From: JBBBNV01 sp037137075
Lineage (GTDB): Bacteria; Bacillota; Bacilli; Paenibacillales; NBRC-103111
DNA: 43,221 bases
NCBI RefSeq assembly: GCF_037137075.1
Contig: NZ_JBBBNV010000033.1
Location: 1-43,221 of the forward strand
Direction of reading: 5' to 3'
The notes under the pieces were generated by a model that saw only the letters and a list, made by a program, of their open reading frames with translations, was not told the DNA's origin and did not search any database. Both the position numbers and the translations under genes were made by a program. Positions 1-7,632 of this stretch are shown here, one piece after another (the stretch's first letter is position 1; every line of letters starts with the position of its first letter).

Positions 1-2480
1 GCCGCGCTCGTGCTCGCGTACTGCTGCTCCACGCTCGTCAGCTTCGCCGCAACCTCCGCGTGAACCTCACGCTCTAGTTCCAGCTCCGCGGCGACCTCTG
101 CCTTCGCCTCGCGCTCCTGCTCCAGCGCCGCGCTCGTACTCGCGTACTGCTGCTCCACGCTCGTCAGCTTCGCCGCAACCTCCGCGTGAACCTCACGCTC
201 TAGCTCCAGCTCCGCTGAGACTTCCGCTTTCGCCTCGCGCTCGCGCCCCAGCTCCGCCTCGACTCCAGCCTTCGCCTCACGCTCGCGCTCCAGCGCCGCG
301 GCGACTTCCGCTTTCGCTTCTCGCTCACGCCCCAACTCCGCGGCGACCTCTGCCTTCGCCTCGCGCTCCTGCTCCAGCGCCGCGCTCGTGCTCGCGTACT
401 GCTGCTCCACGCTCGTCAGCTTCGCCGCAACCTCCGCGTGAACCTCACGCTCTAGCTCCAGCTCCGCTGAGACTTCCGCTTTCGCCTCGCGCTCGCGCCC
501 CAGCTCCGCCTCGACTCCAGCCTTCGCCTCACGCTCGCGCTCCAGCGCCGCGGCGACCTCCGCCTTCGCCTCGCGCTCCTGCTCCAGCGCCGCGCTCGTG
601 CTCGCGTACTGCTCCTCCACGCTCGTCAGCTTCGCCGCAACCTCCGCGTGAACCTCACGCTCTAGCTCTAGCTCCGCGGCGACTTCCGCTTTCTCCTCAC
701 GCTCACGATCCAGCTCTGCGCTCGTGCTCGCATACTGCTGCTCCACGCTCGTCAGCTTCGCCACAACCTCCGCGTGAACCTCACGCTCTAGTTCCAGCTC
801 CGCGGCGACTTCTGCCTTCGCCTCACGCTCACGCTCCAGCTCCGCGGCGACCTCTGCCTTCGCCTCACGCTCACGCTCCAGCTCCGCCTCGACTCCAGCC
901 TTCGCCTCGCGCTCCTGCTCCAGCGCCGCGCTCGTGCTCGCATACTGCTCCTCCACGCTCGTCAGCTTCGCCACAACCTCCGCGTGAACCTCACGCTCTA
1001 GTTCCAGCTCCGCGGCGACTTCTGCCTTCGCCTCACGCTCACGCTCCAGCTCCGCGGCGACCTCTGCCTTCGCCTCGCGCTCACGTCCCAGCTTCGCCGC
1101 AACCTCCGCGTGAACCTCACGCTCTAGCTCTAGCTCCGCGGCTACCTCCGCCTTCGCTTCTCGCTCACGCCCAAGCTCCGCTGCGACTTCCGCTTTCGCC
1201 TCACGCTCACGCCCAAGCTCCGCTGCGACTTCCGCTTTCGCCTCGCGCTCACGTCCCAGCTCCGCCTCGACTCCAGCCTTCGCCTCGCGCTCACGTCCCA
1301 GCTCCGCCTCGACTCCAGCCTTCGCCTCGCGCTCACGTCCCAGCTCCGCCTCGACTCCAGCCTTCGCCTCGCGCTCACGTCCCAGCTCCGCCTCGACTCC
1401 AGCCTTCGCCTCGCGCTCACGCTCCAGCGCCGCGCTCGTGCTCGCATACTGCTCCTCCACGCTCGTCAGCTTCGCCGCAACCTCCGCGTGAACCTCACGC
1501 TCTAGCTCCAGCTCCGCCTCGACTCCAGCCTTCGCCTCGCGCTCCTGCTCCAGCGCCGCGCTCGTGCTCGCGTACTGCTCCTCCACGCTCGTCAGCTTCG
1601 CCGCAACCTCCGCGTGAACCTCACGCTCTAGCTCCAGCTCCGCTGCTACTTCCGCTTTCGCCTCACGCTCACGCCCAAGCTCCGCTGCGACTTCCGCTTT
1701 CGCCTCGCGCTCACGTCCCAGCTCCGCCTCGACTCCAGCCTTCGCCTCGCGCTCCTGCTCCAGCGCCGCGCTCGTGCTCGCGTACTGCTCCTCCACGCTC
1801 GTCAGCTTCGCCGCAACCTCCGCGTGAACCTCACGCTCTAGCTCCAGCTCCGCGGCGACCTCCGCTTTCGCCTCACGCTCACGCTCCAGCTCCGCCTCGA
1901 CTCCAGCCTTCGCCTCGCGCTCCTGCTCCAGCGCCGCGCTCGTGCTCGCATACTGCTCCTCCACGCTCGTCAGCTTCGCGGCTACTTCCGCTTTCGCTTC
2001 TCGCTCACGCTCCAGCTCCGCCTCGACTCCAGCCTTCGCCTCGCGCTCCTGCTCCAGCGCCGCGGCGACCTCTGCCTTCGCCTCGCGCTCACGCTCCAGC
2101 TCCGCCTCGACTCCAGCCTTCGCCTCGCGCTCCTGCTCCAGCGCCGCGCTCGTGCTCGCGTACTGCTCCTCCACGCTCGTCAGCTTCGCCGCAACCTCCG
2201 CGTGAACCTCACGCTCTAGCTCCAGCTCCGCTGCTACTTCCGCTTTCGCCTCACGCTCACGCCCAAGCTCCGCTGCGACTTCCGCTTTCGCCTCGCGCTC
2301 ACGTCCCAGCTCCGCCTCGACTCCAGCCTTCGCCTCACGCTCACGCTCCAGCTCCGCCTCGACCCCGGCCTTCGCCTCTCGCTCCTGCTCCAGCTCCGCC
2401 TCGACCCCGGCCTTCGCCTCTCGCTCCTGCTCCAGCTCCGCTGCGACCTCTGCCTTCGCCTCTCGCTCCTGATTCAGTTC
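1..2480. repeat. Tandem 42-bp repeat array coding the ZapA tail
   Basis: About 59 head-to-tail units of 42 bp, all keeping the zapA reading frame. Most units differ by a few bases and some neighbours are identical (for example 1255-1420). A distinctive unit containing CTCGTCAGCTTCGCC (coding KLTSVEQQYASTS) occurs about 11 times; where I measured it, two successive copies lie 126 bp apart, which is three units. The array continues past the left window edge. Confidence 0.93.
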
Positions 2481-2951
2481 AGCCGCAGCCTGCGTGTGTG
2501 CTTGGACCGCAGCCTGCTCGTCCTTTCTGGCCGCTTCCACAGCCTCCAAGGCCTGCAGCTTTTCCTGACGGGTTTGCTCCAAGCGTCCGGACAAATCCTC
2601 CTTCTCGCCTTGAAGCCTCCGCTGCTCCGCCTCGAACTGCTCCTGCTTACTCAGCAGCTGCTGCTCCAGCTGCTCCTTCACAGAAAGCAGCCTGTTAACA
2701 TTGCTCTGCAGCTCTTCGCGATCGTCAATTTCTTCTCTCATCTTTATATATTCATCGGCCATATTATAGGCCGCCAAAACTGCGATTCTCGGCAAATCAA
2801 GCCGCGGCTGCGCTTGGGCGATTTTATACATTTGTTCATTGAGCTGACTGCCGACTTTTTTCATATGGGTCATACTCGTGTTATTACCGATTAAATTATA
2901 GCTCATTCCAAAAATTTCCAGAGATATTCTAGTTTTGTCCTCAGCTGTCAT
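1..2951 (-). CDS. zapA: Giant ZapA: cell-division ZapA domain with a very long tandem-repeat coiled coil (C-terminus outside window)
   Basis: Starts at ATG 2951 with GGGAGG 7 nt upstream and stays open to the window edge, so at least 983 residues are present. Residues 1-90 match ZapA, the FtsZ-ring cross-linking protein, with the RISLEIFGMSYNLIG start and the LDLPRIAVLAAYNMADEYIK dimer helix. Normal ZapA has about 85-100 residues. Residues 91-155 are a Gln/Glu-rich coiled coil. From about residue 156 the chain is built of 14-residue units (two heptads, 42 bp), about 59 of them in view. Unit types are AELEQEREAKAEVA, AELELEREVHAEVA and AKLTSVEQQYASTS, with Leu at position 3 and usually Val at 6 or 13 as core positions. 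The position downstream of pheST matches the B. subtilis order pheS-pheT-rnhC-zapA, but rnhC is not found here. Family call is firm; the role of the tail is unknown. Confidence 0.88.
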   Translation of the reverse strand, partial: MTAEDKTRISLEIFGMSYNLIGNNTSMTHMKKVGSQLNEQMYKIAQAQPRLDLPRIAVLAAYNMADEYIKMREEIDDREELQSNVNRLLSVKEQLEQQLLSKQEQFEAEQRRLQGEKEDLSGRLEQTRQEKLQALEAVEAARKDEQAAVQAHTQAAAELNQEREAKAEVAAELEQEREAKAGVEAELEQEREAKAGVEAELEREREAKAGVEAELGREREAKAEVAAELGREREAKAEVAAELELEREVHAEVAAKLTSVEEQYASTSAALEQEREAKAGVEAELEREREAKAEVAAALEQEREAKAGVEAELEREREAKAEVAAKLTSVEEQYASTSAALEQEREAKAGVEAELEREREAKAEVAAELELEREVHAEVAAKLTSVEEQYASTSAALEQEREAKAGVEAELGREREAKAEVAAELGREREAKAEVAAELELEREVHAEVAAKLTSVEEQYASTSAALEQEREAKAGVEAELELEREVHAEVAAKLTSVEEQYASTSAALEREREAKAGVEAELGREREAKAGVEAELGREREAKAGVEAELGREREAKAGVEAELGREREAKAEVAAELGREREAKAEVAAELGREREAKAEVAAELELEREVHAEVAAKLGREREAKAEVAAELEREREAKAEVAAELELEREVHAEVVAKLTSVEEQYASTSAALEQEREAKAGVEAELEREREAKAEVAAELEREREAKAEVAAELELEREVHAEVVAKLTSVEQQYASTSAELDREREEKAEVAAELELEREVHAEVAAKLTSVEEQYASTSAALEQEREAKAEVAAALEREREAKAGVEAELGREREAKAEVSAELELEREVHAEVAAKLTSVEQQYASTSAALEQEREAKAEVAAELGREREAKAEVAAALEREREAKAGVEAELGREREAKAEVSAELELEREVHAEVAAKLTSVEQQYASTSAALEQEREAKAEVAAELELEREVHAEVAAKLTSVEQQYASTSA

Positions 2952-3348
2952 CCAAGCGCCTCCCGTTCTATAAATGAATCATAAATCATTCTATTTCCAA
3001 AGCTTTCGCTTTAATTCTCCTAAATCCGCTGCGAATTCGCGCATACCTCTATTGTAGTAAACTTAACCAGATGCGGCAAATTGAAAACCTCGCTTTTCCG
3101 GTTGAAATGGAAATTAAATCCACAAACATTCAAATCCAGCCCATTTTCAACAACTATCAAACAAATTCAACAAATGCTGACAAAGCTTCCAGTCCAGATA
3201 AAGCGTTTTTATTTTTGCTGTCTTCTGGATGAAAAAGCGTTCTATCCCGATTAATTCGGCATTGTGCGGTCTTTTTCCTTCTCTTGCGCCAAGGTTATCA
3301 GCGGAATATGAGAAGGACTTTTTTGCCTCAAAAAAACCAGTCGGGTAT

Positions 3349-3373
3349 AAAAAAAAGCGAACCCTCGCGTTCG
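3349..3373 (-). terminator. Possible rho-independent terminator upstream of zapA
   Basis: On the minus strand CGAAC and GTTCG form a five-pair stem around a six-base loop, followed directly by C and eight T. The stem is short, so this is only a candidate. It could end a small RNA or act as an attenuator for zapA. Confidence 0.4.
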
Positions 3374-3470
3374 GTTAAAAACGCAGAGAGCCGCTGCTGC
3401 TGTAAACTCACATTACTTACCGGATTATCGGCGTCGGCACCCCTGCAAAAGCAAGATGCCCGTATATAAG

Positions 3471-3518
3471 CTAGATTAGAACCGTTCGGAACCATGGAAA
3501 CGGATAAATCCAATCTAG
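3471..3518 (-). repeat. Inverted repeat, possible RNA stem
   Basis: CTAGATT (3471-3477) is complementary to AATCTAG (3512-3518). Inside it CCGTT (3482-3486) pairs with AACGG (3499-3503), giving a stacked hairpin of 48 nt. I could not match it to a known riboswitch class. Confidence 0.5.
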
Positions 3519-4030
3519 TATTATTGCGTCCTTAGCGAAGGCGCTGCCTGATTTTTTGACAAACCTAAAACGATGAAAGCCCTGCCTCTCTTCCATTCTT
3601 GCGGCTCCTTGACCGCGCCAGTGTGAATCAAGTCAATCAAAGCACAGAAAACAAGTCATCTTTCTTTTTTTACTGCCCCTGGAATCGGTGAAGCTTCATC
3701 AATGAGGTAAGTTACGTAAAAACGATGAGGTAAAAGAAGGCTTGTTACAAAGGATAAGTAACGAGGTTAATTGAGTTTTAACTTTCATATTATATCATAC
3801 CTGTTGATAAACCACAATCTGTACCCTGTTAAGTGATTTAATATCCTGGATGAACAAGTGGTTAATCAACAGGCAGCCTATGAGCTTTGTCGAAGCGGAA
3901 ATTCCATGCACTGTGTTTACTGTAAGCTTATTTCTGGTTGGAAGGGCGGATCAATGCGCTTTATAATGGAAAAACCATCCATGCTTATTACCCTGAACGA
4001 CCCGAAGTACAAGAAGTACAATAACTTCTG

Positions 4031-4402
4031 CTATTGAACCGCTTTGGCGGCTAATTTTCTTTGCCCCAGGAACACAAGGAGACATAATACCAAAAATACA
4101 AATGGTACGAACGCCATGCCAAAGCCTTGACCTGCCTGGAGATGGGTAACCACAGCTCCCGCCATAACAATAACCAGTGCCACACTAAAAACAGGAATTA
4201 ATTTTTGTTTCCATACCCCTAGCAACAGACCCACCGCCGAGATCAGTTCAATAGCGCCGACAACATACATAAATCCTGTGCCGTACCCGTAAATCTCATT
4301 GAAAGCTGCAACCTGAGTTGGATCCCCGCTCAGCTTCATAAAGCCGGATAATAAGAACCCAATACCAACCAATACCTGTAAAATTCGAACGGTCCACTTC
4401 AT
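4031..4402 (-). CDS. DoxX family membrane protein
   Basis: A 123-residue protein made of four hydrophobic helices (about residues 5-22, 42-62, 68-88 and 93-113), starting MKWTVRILQVLVGIGFLLSG, with the 'SGFMKL' motif of the DoxX/DoxX-like family near the first helix. These small inner-membrane proteins accompany oxidoreductases or stress functions; the activity of this one cannot be read from sequence. The start at 4402 has a GGAGG site a few bases upstream. It is divergent from an hxlR regulator, with a 142-bp intergenic region carrying two matching 8-bp arms, which suggests that HxlR controls it. Confidence 0.85.
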   Translation of the reverse strand: MKWTVRILQVLVGIGFLLSGFMKLSGDPTQVAAFNEIYGYGTGFMYVVGAIELISAVGLLLGVWKQKLIPVFSVALVIVMAGAVVTHLQAGQGFGMAFVPFVFLVLCLLVFLGQRKLAAKAVQ

Positions 4403-4437
4403 TTCTGTTTCCTCCTTGAATAATGCGATTTGATAGA

Positions 4438-4499
4438 TGTATACTAATACAAAAGGGTCGATTACCGGAAGTAGGCACTTAAATTAAACATAGTATACA
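4438..4499. promoter_or_regulatory. Inverted operator-like arms between doxX and hxlR
   Basis: TGTATACT (4438-4445) and its exact reverse complement AGTATACA (4492-4499) lie in the divergent intergenic region. Each arm includes the self-complementary GTATAC. HxlR-type regulators bind GTAnTAC-like palindromes as dimers, so these are good candidate sites for the adjacent regulator. Confidence 0.5.
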
Positions 4500-4544
4500 A
4501 AAAGAAACCATAGGATTTTATTGATGTTTAAGGAGGTTGATTCC

Positions 4545-4901
4545 ATGCCAGAGAGCTGTGAGAACAAAATGGAAACCGCTTTAGAGATTTTGGTCGGGAA
4601 GTGGAAGCCCGTCATTTTATACCTTCTTTTTAAAAACGGTACGATGCGATTTAGTGAACTCCATAAGGCATTGCCTGGTATCACCAAGAAGATGCTGACC
4701 AGCCAACTGCGTGAGCTGGAGCACCACGATATTGTTCATCGGAAGATCTACCGGCAGATCCCCCCAAAAGTAGAATATTCAATAACGGAATACGGCCAAA
4801 AAATGGCCCCTGTATTAACATCGTTGGTGGAGTGGGGAGCCGAACACATGAAGCATTTAGAGAAATTGGGCAGATCCGAGCAGCAGCCTCATTCGATGTA
4901 A
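4545..4901 (+). CDS. HxlR family winged-helix transcriptional regulator
   Basis: A 118-residue DNA-binding protein. The start is placed at ATG 4545 because AAGGAGG sits 7 nt upstream; a TTG at 4521 would lie before this ribosome site. The winged-helix core is typical of the HxlR/MarR-like family: CENKMETALEILVGKWKPVI near the N-terminus, the LPGITKKMLTSQLRELE recognition-helix region, and the wing KVEYSITEYGQ. HxlR proteins sense electrophiles or redox stress in studied Bacilli and usually control a divergent neighbour, here doxX. Its 3' end runs into a strong bidirectional terminator shared with pheT. Confidence 0.92.
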   Translation: MPESCENKMETALEILVGKWKPVILYLLFKNGTMRFSELHKALPGITKKMLTSQLRELEHHDIVHRKIYRQIPPKVEYSITEYGQKMAPVLTSLVEWGAEHMKHLEKLGRSEQQPHSM

Positions 4902-4959
4902 ACAGCAGGATAAAAAAGCCATGTATACCGGCTGTCCCGCAAGGGCTGCCACAAGCAAA

Positions 4960-5001
4960 AGACCCCGGAAGGACCGAATGAATTCGGTCCTTCCGGGGTC
5001 T
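4960..5001. terminator. Bidirectional terminator between hxlR and pheT
   Basis: A perfect 20-bp inverted repeat (4960-4979 with 4982-5001) starting AGACCCCGGAAGG. It ends two converging genes: hxlR on the plus strand and pheT on the minus strand. A-rich and T-rich flanks lie on either side. Confidence 0.9.
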
Positions 5002-5015
5002 TGCCTTTATCCGGT

Positions 5016-7607
5016 TTATTTGCGCAGCTCGGCCTGGTAGGTGTTCTCAAGCGCCGTCACTACGCGGCCATGCGCTTCGCTGACTTCCTCGTCGGTAAGT
5101 GTGCGGTCTGCATGGCGGTATACGAGGGCCAAGGCAACACTTTTCTTGCCTGCGCCAAGGCGCTCTCCAGTGAAAATGTCGAACACTTCAATCGACTCCA
5201 GCAGCTCGCCCGCCGCCTCACGGGCAGTGGCAATCATGCCGCCGACCGGAATAGAGCTGTCCAGTACGACCGCCATATCCCGTCCGATGGCCGGAAAGCG
5301 CGGCAGCGCGGCATAATCGATCCCGAAATCCGCCGCCTCGGTAATTGCATTCACATCCAGCTCGAATACATAGGTATCGGACAAATCCTTCTCCTTCTGA
5401 AGATCAGGATGCAGCTGGCCAATCCAGCCCAGCACAATCCGCTCCGCTCCGTCCCGTTCCACCGCAACCTCCGCCGTACGTCCCGGATGATAGCCTGCCG
5501 GCTGAGCCGCCGTGTATGCAACACCGGCAACGCCAAGGTAGGCCAGCACATTGTCCAGTACACCCTTCAGGTCGTAGAAGTCTACTGCAGCGGCTTTGCC
5601 GGTCCAATGGGTGCCGTGTCTCTTGCCGGTCAGCAGCGCGGACAGCAGCAGCTTCTCCTGCGGCAGACGGGTCAGGCTTTCTTCCGCCGTCAGGAAGCTT
5701 TTGCCGAGTTCAAAAATAGCGACATCGTCCATGTTCCGGTTGCGGTTGTATACCGCTACATCCATCAGATGCGGGATCAGGCTCGTGCGCAATGTGCTCC
5801 GGTCCTCGCTCATCGGCATCGCCAGTGCAATAGGCTTGCTCCCTGCGTCCAGTCCCGGGTACGCCGCCATCTCCTTCGGATGGGTAAGAGAATATGTAAC
5901 GACTTCATGCAGGCCGCTGTCCGTCAGCAATTGGCGGATGGTACGGCGGATACGCTGGCTGCGGGTTAAAGAGCCCGGGGTCGTTACACCGCTCATCAGT
6001 GTAGTCGGAATGTTATCATAGCCGTGCAGCCGGGCTACTTCTTCAATCAAATCCACATCGCGGCTAATATCCCCGCGGCGATTCGGCACGCGTATACGCA
6101 GCGCATGGCCCGGAACTTCCTCATATCCGAAATTCAGCCGTTCAAAAATCGCCTTTACCTCCTTCAAGGACAGCTCTGTGCCCAGGTAGCCGTTCACCTT
6201 CTCCAGCGAAAGGGTCAGCTCGACTGGTTCAAAAGAAGCCGTCGATGCAGCCGCAAAGCCGTCCGCCACTTGTCCGCCGGCCAGCTGCGCCATCAGGTCG
6301 GCTGCGCGGTTCAAAGCGGCGATAACTGCATCCGGGTTCACTTCCTTCTCGAAGCGAAGCGAGGATTCGGAGCGCAATCCCAGTTGGCGGCTCGTCTTGC
6401 GGACGCTGACTCCATCGAACTTGGCGGACTCCAGCAAAATCCGCGTCGTGCCGTCAGACACCTCTGTATTGGCTCCGCCCATAACTCCGGCTAGCGCTAC
6501 CGCCTTCTCCGCATCGGCAATAACCAGCATTTGCGGCTCCAGCTTGCGCTCCGCGTCATCCAGGGTCACCAGCGTTTCGCCTTCTCGTGCAAACCGCACT
6601 TCGATGCTTCCCCCAGCCAGCTTATCGGCGTCAAAGGCATGCAGCGGCTGCCCGTATTCAAGCAGAACATAGTTTGTAATGTCCACGATATTGTTAATCG
6701 GGCGAATTCCGGCCGCCATCAGCCGGTTTTGCAGCCACAGCGGCGATGCCGCCACCTGCACGCCCTCGATCAGACGGGCGGTATACAGCGTACATTGCTC
6801 CTTGGCCGCAATGGCGATTTTAACAAAGCCGGCGTCCGGATTCAGCGCTCCGGAATAGGCTGTGCCTGCTGCTCCGGCCGGTACCTCGCAAACTCCTGTC
6901 ACTGGATCGCACGAGCCGGCATCCGCAGCGTCAAGAGCCCCCTGGGAGGTCGAACCGAGCGCCGTAATGGAGGACGGCGTCACGTAGCCTGTGCCAAGGG
7001 CTGCCTGCGAAGCCTCCGGCAGCTTCACCGGACGGCCGAGAATGGCTCCGATTTCATACGCCGCGCCCAGCATGCTGAGCGCGTCCGAACGGTTCGGGGT
7101 CAAATCCAGCTCCAATACCTCATCGTTAATCGCCAGCACATCCAGAATGCTGAGCCCAATTTCCGTGTCCCCTGGCAGGACAAGAATCCCTTCCTGCTGC
7201 TCCTTCGGCAGCAGCTTCTCGTTTAAGCCGAGCTCCTTGGCCGAGCAAATCATGCCCATCGACTCGACGCCGCGCAGCTTCGCGCGCTTAATGGCGAAGT
7301 CTCCCGGCAGCTTCGCGCCGACAACTGCCACCGGCACTTTTTGGCCGGCCGCAATATTTTTAGCCCCGCACACGATCTGCAGGTCTTCGCCCTGCCCTAC
7401 ATCTACGATACATACGCTCAGCTTGTCGGCATCCGGGTGCTTCTCCCGCGATTTGACATAACCGACAAGCACGTTCTCAACGCCCTGATTCCGGCTCTCG
7501 ACGATATCGACTTCAATCCCGCTGCGCGTCAGCTTCTCGGCCAGCTCCTGAGCCGTATACCCGGATACATCCACATATTGCGATAACCATTGATAGGATA
7601 CTTTCAT
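5016..7607 (-). CDS. pheT: Phenylalanine-tRNA ligase beta subunit
   Basis: The 863-residue beta chain of the (alpha-beta)2 PheRS, which charges tRNA-Phe in the cytoplasm. Domains in order: N-terminal region, tRNA-binding fold (about 39-148), B3/4 editing domain (about 265-400), B5, catalytic-like core (about 480-700) and FDX-ACB anticodon-binding domain (about 770-863, RFPAIGRDMAVVLD). Bacterial PheT usually has about 800 residues. The extra length is an Ala/Gly/Ser-rich insertion at about 200-258, just before the B3/4 domain, with two Cys (C233, C240). It follows pheS by 25 nt and has an AAGGGTG ribosome site. Expression is set by the T-box upstream of pheS. Confidence 0.97.
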   Translation of the reverse strand: MKVSYQWLSQYVDVSGYTAQELAEKLTRSGIEVDIVESRNQGVENVLVGYVKSREKHPDADKLSVCIVDVGQGEDLQIVCGAKNIAAGQKVPVAVVGAKLPGDFAIKRAKLRGVESMGMICSAKELGLNEKLLPKEQQEGILVLPGDTEIGLSILDVLAINDEVLELDLTPNRSDALSMLGAAYEIGAILGRPVKLPEASQAALGTGYVTPSSITALGSTSQGALDAADAGSCDPVTGVCEVPAGAAGTAYSGALNPDAGFVKIAIAAKEQCTLYTARLIEGVQVAASPLWLQNRLMAAGIRPINNIVDITNYVLLEYGQPLHAFDADKLAGGSIEVRFAREGETLVTLDDAERKLEPQMLVIADAEKAVALAGVMGGANTEVSDGTTRILLESAKFDGVSVRKTSRQLGLRSESSLRFEKEVNPDAVIAALNRAADLMAQLAGGQVADGFAAASTASFEPVELTLSLEKVNGYLGTELSLKEVKAIFERLNFGYEEVPGHALRIRVPNRRGDISRDVDLIEEVARLHGYDNIPTTLMSGVTTPGSLTRSQRIRRTIRQLLTDSGLHEVVTYSLTHPKEMAAYPGLDAGSKPIALAMPMSEDRSTLRTSLIPHLMDVAVYNRNRNMDDVAIFELGKSFLTAEESLTRLPQEKLLLSALLTGKRHGTHWTGKAAAVDFYDLKGVLDNVLAYLGVAGVAYTAAQPAGYHPGRTAEVAVERDGAERIVLGWIGQLHPDLQKEKDLSDTYVFELDVNAITEAADFGIDYAALPRFPAIGRDMAVVLDSSIPVGGMIATAREAAGELLESIEVFDIFTGERLGAGKKSVALALVYRHADRTLTDEEVSEAHGRVVTALENTYQAELRK

Positions 7608-7632
7608 GTCCGTTCACCCTTTCCGCTCTCGA

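Larger units (their letters stand above)
2952..4030. other. Gene-free stretch upstream of zapA
   Basis: About 1.08 kb between the zapA start and the doxX end. I see no convincing coding gene. It contains a two-storey inverted repeat (3471-3518) and a hairpin followed by eight T on the minus strand (3349-3373). Together they suggest a structured leader or small RNA transcribed toward zapA. The rnhC gene found here in B. subtilis is missing. Confidence 0.6.

Noticed and set aside
1142..1447. Arg/Ser-rich open frame in the repeat array (and another at 1942-2205)
   Set aside because: These are out-of-frame shadows of the zapA repeats. The ZapA frame runs through both, and neither has a ribosome site.
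1..2480. Regular repeats that could be mistaken for a CRISPR array
   Set aside because: The units are contiguous 42-bp coding repeats with no unique spacers and keep one reading frame throughout.
3290..3560. c-di-AMP, TPP and c-di-GMP riboswitches considered for the structured region
   Set aside because: None of the conserved core strings of those classes is present; it is left as an unassigned element.
3906..4037. 43-codon plus-strand frame (MHCVYCK...) overlapping the doxX end
   Set aside because: The composition is protein-like, but there is no ribosome site or known family, and the frame is open for only about 60 codons; possibly a remnant.
2952..5015. Expected rnhC gene between pheT and zapA
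   Set aside because: No ribonuclease HIII motifs were found in any frame; its place is taken by the hxlR/doxX pair and non-coding DNA.
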